From assembly GCA_027604665.1 (NCBI GenBank), contig JADGIZ010000552.1:1-11929 (forward strand): a DNA stretch of 11,929 nucleotides. Reading direction: 5' to 3'. The position numbers and the translations under genes are program-made. Shown in pieces: positions 7,157 through 11,929 of this stretch. The stretch's first letter is position 1; every line of letters begins with the position of its first letter. This stretch comes from Polyrhizophydium stewartii. Taxonomy: Eukaryota > Chytridiomycota > Chytridiomycetes > Rhizophydiales. Under the pieces are notes generated by a model that saw only the letters and a list, made by a program, of their open reading frames with translations, did no database searches and had not been told where the DNA came from.

Positions 7157-7525
7157 CGGCGCGATCTATCGAGTGGGTCAACTTCCAGATCGAGAAGTTC
7201 TAGACAAATGAGCTATAGCAAGAGATTTTAATGGCTGCTAACAGAGATCAGCTTTATTTGACGATCAATTATTAAGATAACTTGTACGAAACCCCCTCTA
7301 GTGATAGGGAGGAAACTATCTAATTCCCCAGTATTAGCTTTACCAAGAATAGCTGCTTACACAAGAATTCAACATTTGTTTTAGAGAAGTATCAAGTAGA
7401 CCTTTAGGAAACAATAGTTAGAAGAATACTTGTAACTCAAGAGAGAGGACAAAGATCTGGAAATAAATCGCGAAACCGCTTCAATAAGTAAAAAGTAGTA
7501 TATTAAAGACAAATGTGTAGATTAA

Positions 7526-7575
7526 CTTCAACCAGAGAATTAGCATATAACTCCAACCAGTAAATTAGCATATAA
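7526..7575 (+). repeat. 25-nt tandem repeat, two units
   Basis: Units 7526-7550 and 7551-7575 each read c(t/c)(t/c)caaccag, a short variable part, then attagcatataa; they differ at only a few positions. No coding frame is implied. Confidence 0.85.
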
Positions 7576-8420
7576 CTACAAGGAGGAGGAGATACAGAAA
7601 TGTGCTCAATCTCTATCCTCCAGTACTTATTTATAAGCCTAAGATTGAAACACCAAATGAAGCATCTACTAGATGCTCAAACAGAGGTAAAGATCAACTA
7701 CTAAAAAGCAAAGCTCTCTAGACAAGAAGCATACTGTTTAACCTGCTACAGCTAAGTCTCATAGTCTCACTTGTAATCCTTTAAGGTAGAACTATCCTAG
7801 ATCCAACTTGTGAATTGAAGAGGAAGAGTTACCTCCAAGAAGGCGGACCGGAGGTCCTACAAGCTATTTCAATTTAGTTTCTTGGAATTTATGTAAGCCC
7901 TCTTCTGGAGAAGAACTTACAAGCTATATACTAGTACACATTCGTTAACAGATTACAGTCGCGGCGGAGCCGCTCCAATTCGTATAGATTTAAAGAATGA
8001 TCCTTGGACCCCTCTAGAAGAGATATTAACAAGTCTAACGTTATTAAATCATAGTTTGGCAAAAGACTCAAATGACGAGGTTCAAGAGGCTCGGATTTTA
8101 CTCACAATTCTTCACAAGCATAGCTTATCACCTTAAACCGGACCGGAGGTCCTCCAAATCCTTTAAATTAGCCTTCTATTTATTTAGTTAGTCTAATTCC
8201 AGCTATACTATCGATCTATCAGATCGACTAGAAGTCAGGCGAAAGAAAGGATAATCTTCAGGTAGCTTTTACCTCAAGTTAGTCATTTAAGTTAACCTAG
8301 ATACTTAGCGACAATATTTATTTTAGGCAGATAAAGCAACCCTTGGTTGCCTGAGTTGACAAGTACAAGAAAAGCCCACTCGTCTCATATTAACTAGCCT
8401 AAGCCGCTAGGAGTCGCTCC

Positions 8421-8480
8421 AATTATTCTCAATTTAAATATTACAATTATTCTTAGTTTAAATATTACAATTATTCTCAA
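8421..8480 (+). repeat. 24-nt tandem repeat, two and a half units
   Basis: Units 8421-8444 and 8445-8468 begin aattattct and end tttaaatattac, differing at about three positions; a third partial unit (aattattctcaa) follows from 8469. The array is directly preceded by a GC motif ending gtcgctcc. Confidence 0.85.
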
Positions 8481-9367
8481 ATGCTTTGCATTTTAAGTTG
8501 TGTAAGGGAGAGAGACACGGACTTGTAGTCAATTTAGCCATCTTAATTTAGTCTAATCTAGGGCGTCGATCGTAGATCGATAGAAAAAGAATAGGCAATT
8601 CAATGAATTGCTCAATCAAGACGAGCTAGAGCTACTATTCAAGAGTTGAAGAGATAAGTACTAGTCACGAGCTGAGCTCAGAGCATAATATGAAGTTAGC
8701 TCCGAGGATCTGGATGGCGATCAAATCAGTTACCCTTAATTGTCATTCTTATCGTTACCAACTCTTGTGAATCCTTTTGACCCCAAATCGAATTAATAAG
8801 GCTAATGCTCTTCTTTATAAAGTTAATTAAACATGCATTTACTTTATATTCATCTGTTCATGTCTTTTAGATTTCTTGTTAGACTTTTTCTATTTTCTCT
8901 AGTCAAGCCTATAATATTTGATAACATTAGGCTAACGCTGACTCTAATTGATTCGCTTCGCTCATTTATATCAACCTACTTCGAAAGTACAGGGAATTCT
9001 TAAGGAAGCATATTTAGCAGCAAAGGCAGGAGTGGATTAAAGTATATATTGGGTGGAGCTAGAGTAGCTACTAGAAATTTAGAACTATCTGATTAGATGT
9101 CTTAACCAACCTTTGGTTGGTGAATCTTTAAGATACATTTAAAGGCTAGTTGAGAGCACATTGTTTAGAGGAGCTCAGCGACTAATTCAAGGAAAGACCC
9201 TCCTTAGAGGAGCATTATTTGTTAATGAACATTTTGAGCAACTAAGTTGCTTACTAATTGATACTTATTCTTTATTAGCCTAAATTACTCTAATTTTCAG
9301 AGCTAATCATCGAAGATGATGACGACGATCAACGCTTACTTCCTAGTGTTTGTTAATTAAAGGTTTA

Positions 9368-9421
9368 GCTTGATTTCTTAAATCTTTTGGAGCGGCATCC
9401 GCCGCGGCTTGATTTCTTAAA
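9368..9421. mobile_element. GC hairpin element flanked by 15-nt direct repeat
   Basis: gcttgatttcttaaa occurs at 9368-9382 and again at 9407-9421, and between the copies lies a 24-nt GC-rich piece with the hairpin gcggc-atcc-gccgc. The 9385-9414 part is identical to 2048-2077. The direct repeat looks like a duplicated target, which would fit insertion of a small mobile hairpin; slippage with an internal GC stem is the alternative. Confidence 0.6.
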
Positions 9422-9649
9422 GATTCATCGTATTTGTTTATCATAGAATTAGAGGCAGAACTTTATAATATACTTCAATTTATTACAGTGCTATAGCCCT
9501 TATTTATCACTTAGTAGCCTTGTTTAGATTCTTTCTGTTCTTGTTTAGCTTCTAGCAAGTTGTACTTCTTCTGCTCTTCTTGTTATTTAAATGTTAATCT
9601 TTACTAGTTTTACTTGTGTTACTTAGTCTTCTTAAGTTATCTCGGAGCG

Positions 9650-9840
9650 GCGGACGTGACTAGCCTCAGAAGCTCTTCTGAGGCCCGGTGCTTGAAGCAC
9701 CGGGGGGGCGCCTGAGGCGCCCCGGTCACGGACGTGACGTAGGAGCCTTTACAAGGCTCCGGTCACTCCGCGACCGACCTCCGGTCTACTAGCGTCCGCG
9801 ACCGGGCTTCGCCCTACGTCGCGACCTAGCGATTAAATAA
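9650..9840. mobile_element. complex nested cluster of GC hairpin elements
   Basis: Modules seen in order: an inverted copy of the double-hairpin element (9663-9684 and 9685-9703, 41 nt identical to the reverse complement of 4-44); an 8-bp hairpin ggggcgcc-tga-ggcgcccc (9705-9723); a gtgac/gtcac frame around the hairpin gagcc...ggctc (about 9742-9759); a 28-nt insert 9776-9803 bounded by tccgcgacc direct repeats; gggcttcgccc (9804-9814); and gtcgcgacctagcg. Several modules recur elsewhere in the window in other combinations, which shows nested insertion of small elements into each other. Confidence 0.75.
9729..9776 (+). repeat. 48-nt GC element, copy 1
   Basis: Identical to 11275-11322 over 48 bases, starting cggacgtgac and ending gcgaccg. 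It contains the hairpin ggagcc-tttacaa-ggctcc and the hairpin cggtc-actccgc-gaccg, so it is itself a double hairpin of a second sequence type. Confidence 0.85.
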
Positions 9841-11270
9841 AAATTAGAGTATTAAGTTTAAGACTTGTGTAAAGGAAGGATTGTAAAGAGCTCAGTTGTA
9901 TCAAGCTACAGCTGTAGAACCAATGATCTTTAGAAGGTTAAACAGAGAATGAGATTGAGTTGTCATCTTTATGTTTAAGTTAGAGCCTTAAGCATGAATG
10001 AGCTTGTGATGGAATGCAACAACAAAGAAAAAGAGTAAAAAACTAAGTCCTGAACATTAGTTATAGGCATAGTTAAGCCTGCTACGAATCCAACAGAATT
10101 AGATGTAGTTGAACTTCCCAGCCTTAAGCATGAGCAAGAAAGATCTAATCTTAGCTCCTACATCATATTTAAGAGTTAAGTTTGTGTTCGAGTCTTGTTA
10201 TTTTCAATCAATGCCTGCTAAAGAAGATTATGTTTAATTATTAGGCAAGGCTAATTTTAATCTGTTTATTCTTCTTTATTTAATTATCTTGTCTTTTCCG
10301 ATATTCTTTGACATCAGCACTGTAGTTGAATAATCGAAAGAAAGCAATCCAGAGGATTGCGCCACTCTTCAGAGTGGTTTGTAGACGAAACGAGGTGCTA
10401 TCTTACTGTTTGAATGTATCTTGGTTAGCTTCGCGATCTTATTAAGTATCTCTCTCAGATTTCTAATAATCTTTTGTGCTCAGGATTGATCTATATCCAG
10501 AAATTCCTGCTTCTAAGGCCAAGAACAAGTTGAAAGAGAGCTCAGCTCATAGCTCCTTCCCAGGCAGAGTCTTTACCAGGTAGTTTTAATCGATCTATGA
10601 TCGATGATCGATTTCTTTCCAAGTTCCAATCTCTACGATAAATTCTTTATTTCATGTTTTAGTGTACGTCAGGCTAAGCTCATCTTCTAGCTCCTGTAAA
10701 TATAGCATTTGCTTTGATCCAGGACTTTAAGTTAGAATAAGTAGGAGGATCAGTTAAAAGATATTTGGAGATAAGCGCCTGCGTAGTTATTTCTCATAAT
10801 AAGAGTTAACACACCTGGAAGGTTGAGAAAGTTGTTAAAGTAGGAGGAATCACTAAGAGTATTGTTTAAGTGCATAGGTCAGGACTTGCTAGATTTGTAT
10901 GAACCAAGGTCTATCTTTTTAGGAGCAATCACAATATTCGGACTAACTCTGTTTGCAATAACTACTAGCTTCATTAGAGGTTAATTCGAAAGAGCCAAAA
11001 TATCAGCTCATGCATATGAGCCTTGGAGTTATTATAAATAACTCTCATTTTAGATTACATTACATAATAAAAGACGTAGCAATGTTACACGTTGGTTTCA
11101 ATACTTGTTTATGTGTAGGCTCAATAGGCAGTCAATCATATTGATCGACTTCGTCGATGACGCGTCCTCTATTGGCCCCTGGTAGTTTTATAATAATCTA
11201 TGGTGATCCAATGGATTGCTTCTATTACTAGTAACAGCAAGATGAAACTCTGTAAATGAGCAGTTGCATA
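9841..11270. other. 1.4-kb spacer, no gene recognised
   Basis: No coding gene, tRNA or rRNA is recognised. Hairpins occur near 10345-10378 (two adjacent small hairpins, gcaatcc-aga-ggattgc and ccactc-ttca-gagtgg) and near 10587-10610 (gatcgat repeats). A frame at 10775-10981 is open for 69 codons only if TAG is sense and would end in a hydrophobic segment; it lacks an ATG at a sensible position and is within chance length for this composition. Confidence 0.5.
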
Positions 11271-11274
11271 ATCG

Positions 11275-11340
11275 CGGACGTGACGTAGGAGCCTTTACAA
11301 GGCTCCGGTCACTCCGCGACCGGGCTTCGCCCTACGTCGC
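11275..11340. repeat. GC element copy 2 with an unfilled insertion site
   Basis: 11275-11322 equals 9729-9776, and 11313-11340 equals 9795-9822. The two halves are contiguous here, whereas at 9729-9822 they are separated by a 28-nt insert that repeats tccgcgacc. This copy is therefore the empty-site version, or a precise deletion product. Confidence 0.85.
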
Positions 11341-11929
11341 TCCAGCCGCTTCAAATTGTTAAACATAAAACTGAGTTGAGTTAGGTTATAAAGCCCTGAA
11401 GGGATAGTAACAATAAGCTAAATCCGTACAACTGAGATGAAAGAGTTGAAACAAGATAATGCACATTTATGATTTCATGTCAATTTAGGTAACCTTTACA
11501 CATGAATCGCATAACTTCTTTCATCATCAGTGATATGGTAAGTTTCCTTAGTTTTCCGCTGTTATGAATGATAAATTGGATAATCAGTCAAGTTAAACTA
11601 ATTCCATTAACTTAAATCATGTGTACACTAGTAATTCTAACACTTCAATTTGTATCTGTTATTGAAGGGCCCCCTGTACGGGGGGGGCTATAAGAAATCT
11701 CCAACTTGGTTTAGTATTATCTGATTAGTGAGGTCTTTAGTTTTAGTCATTGGGATCGGATTAGATTTTGCCATAAAGCTAGAATCGATCTTTAGATCGA
11801 GCCACTCTTTAGAGTGGTTTGTTGAAGTAATATTTCAGTATTTCAAGCAATCTACGATTGCTCTAATCTGTTGTCTAATTTAAGAATAGATGGAGTCTAA
11901 AGGGTAAAATTGATGCGGGAATTGGAAAT
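11341..11929. other. spacer at right window edge, no gene recognised
   Basis: AT-rich DNA with a GC hairpin near 11668-11687 (ccccc-tgta-cggggg type), hairpins atcgatc-ttta-gatcga near 11784-11800 and ccactc-ttta-gagtgg (about 11802-11818, nearly the same as 10364-10380), and agcaatc-tac-gattgct near 11847-11863. No open frame of note is present. Confidence 0.5.

Larger units (their letters stand above)
6616..9367. other. 2.7-kb repeat-rich spacer, no gene recognised
   Basis: The continuation of cox2 (copper-site motifs of the C-terminal domain) was looked for here and not found. Many short hairpins with the pattern gatcg...cgatc occur, e.g. 6642-6658, about 6821-6840, about 8210-8232 and about 8570-8582. 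Small GC hairpins ggacc-gga-ggtcc occur at 7845-7857 and 8140-8152. Further hairpins include ggcaattcaatgaattgc (about 8592), caacc-tttggttg types near 8338 and 9110, and GC motifs ending in gccgctccaatt. Three tandem repeats are listed separately. With TAG as sense many frames reach 50-60 codons, but in AT-rich DNA this is expected by chance, and none has a recognisable motif. Confidence 0.5.

Noticed and set aside
7117..7273. Open + frame of about 50 codons with plausible-looking residues
   Set aside because: Needs two TAG codons as Leu, begins inside a GC hairpin element, has no start at a sensible position, and the other frames nearby are equally open.
7526..8480. Repeat arrays considered as CRISPR
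   Set aside because: The units are adjacent tandem repeats with no unique spacers, in mitochondrial-type DNA.
8805..8921. 38-codon hydrophobic frame with two TAG codons, considered as a possible atp8
   Set aside because: It lacks the conserved atp8 N-terminus (M-P-Q-L type) and is short enough to be chance.
9885..9945. gagctcagttg, considered as a tRNA D-arm
   Set aside because: No acceptor stem, anticodon arm or T-arm can be built around it; the following ctacagctgtag is a simple palindrome.
10775..10981. 69-codon + frame with TAG as Leu, ending in a hydrophobic segment that briefly recalled ATP synthase subunit 9
   Set aside because: No ATG at the start, no glycine-rich motif or conserved acidic residue of subunit 9, and about a dozen frames this long are expected by chance in such DNA with only TAA and TGA as stops.

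Overview
This window looks like mitochondrial DNA of a chytrid-type (zoosporic, early-diverging) fungus. Three observations support this. First, the only recognisable gene is the 5' part of mitochondrial cox2, written almost entirely in A/T-ending codons. Second, that gene carries one in-frame TAG exactly where COX2 normally has a Leu or Phe in the P-S-(L/F)-x-L-L-Y segment; TAG read as leucine is known from mitochondria of some chytrids (e.g. Spizellomyces) and of some green algae. Third, the non-coding DNA is studded with GC-rich tandem double hairpins of the kind described as mobile double-hairpin elements in Allomyces mtDNA. The species cannot be named from this window alone.

Layout. Positions 1-59 are a double-hairpin element cut by, or starting at, the window edge. 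About 60-2254 is AT-rich spacer with palindromes, GC hairpins and a strongly structured patch (about 711-1050). About 2255-5340 is a 3.1-kb block without GC-rich hairpins, bounded by an 11-G run and a 12-C run in inverted arrangement. About 5341-5758 is the cox2 upstream region, with one GC cluster and a 112-codon minus-strand frame that is open only if TAG is sense. cox2 exon 1 runs 5759-6089 and is interrupted by a group I intron starting at 6090. Its P1 hairpin, a matching P10 prediction and a compensated P7 pairing are visible. After the intron core the sequence enters a GC-hairpin cluster (6532-6615) containing a second perfect copy of the 1-59 element, and then 5.3 kb of repeat-rich spacer with no gene I recognise. 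Two complex GC clusters lie at 9650-9840 and 11275-11340.

How it works together. The gene provides the two transmembrane helices of cytochrome c oxidase subunit 2; the copper-binding domain must come from a second exon that I do not find within 5.8 kb downstream. The main possibilities are a very large or repeat-invaded intron, a trans-spliced cox2 split at a group I intron, or a broken or duplicated 5' fragment of cox2 created by recombination between the hairpin repeats. The hairpin elements are modular and nested. One filled site and one empty site can be compared directly, and they show a 28-nt insertion ending in a repeat of 9 nt.

No rRNA, tRNA, CRISPR array or other protein gene could be supported. 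A scan by eye can miss divergent mitochondrial tRNAs and small RNA genes.
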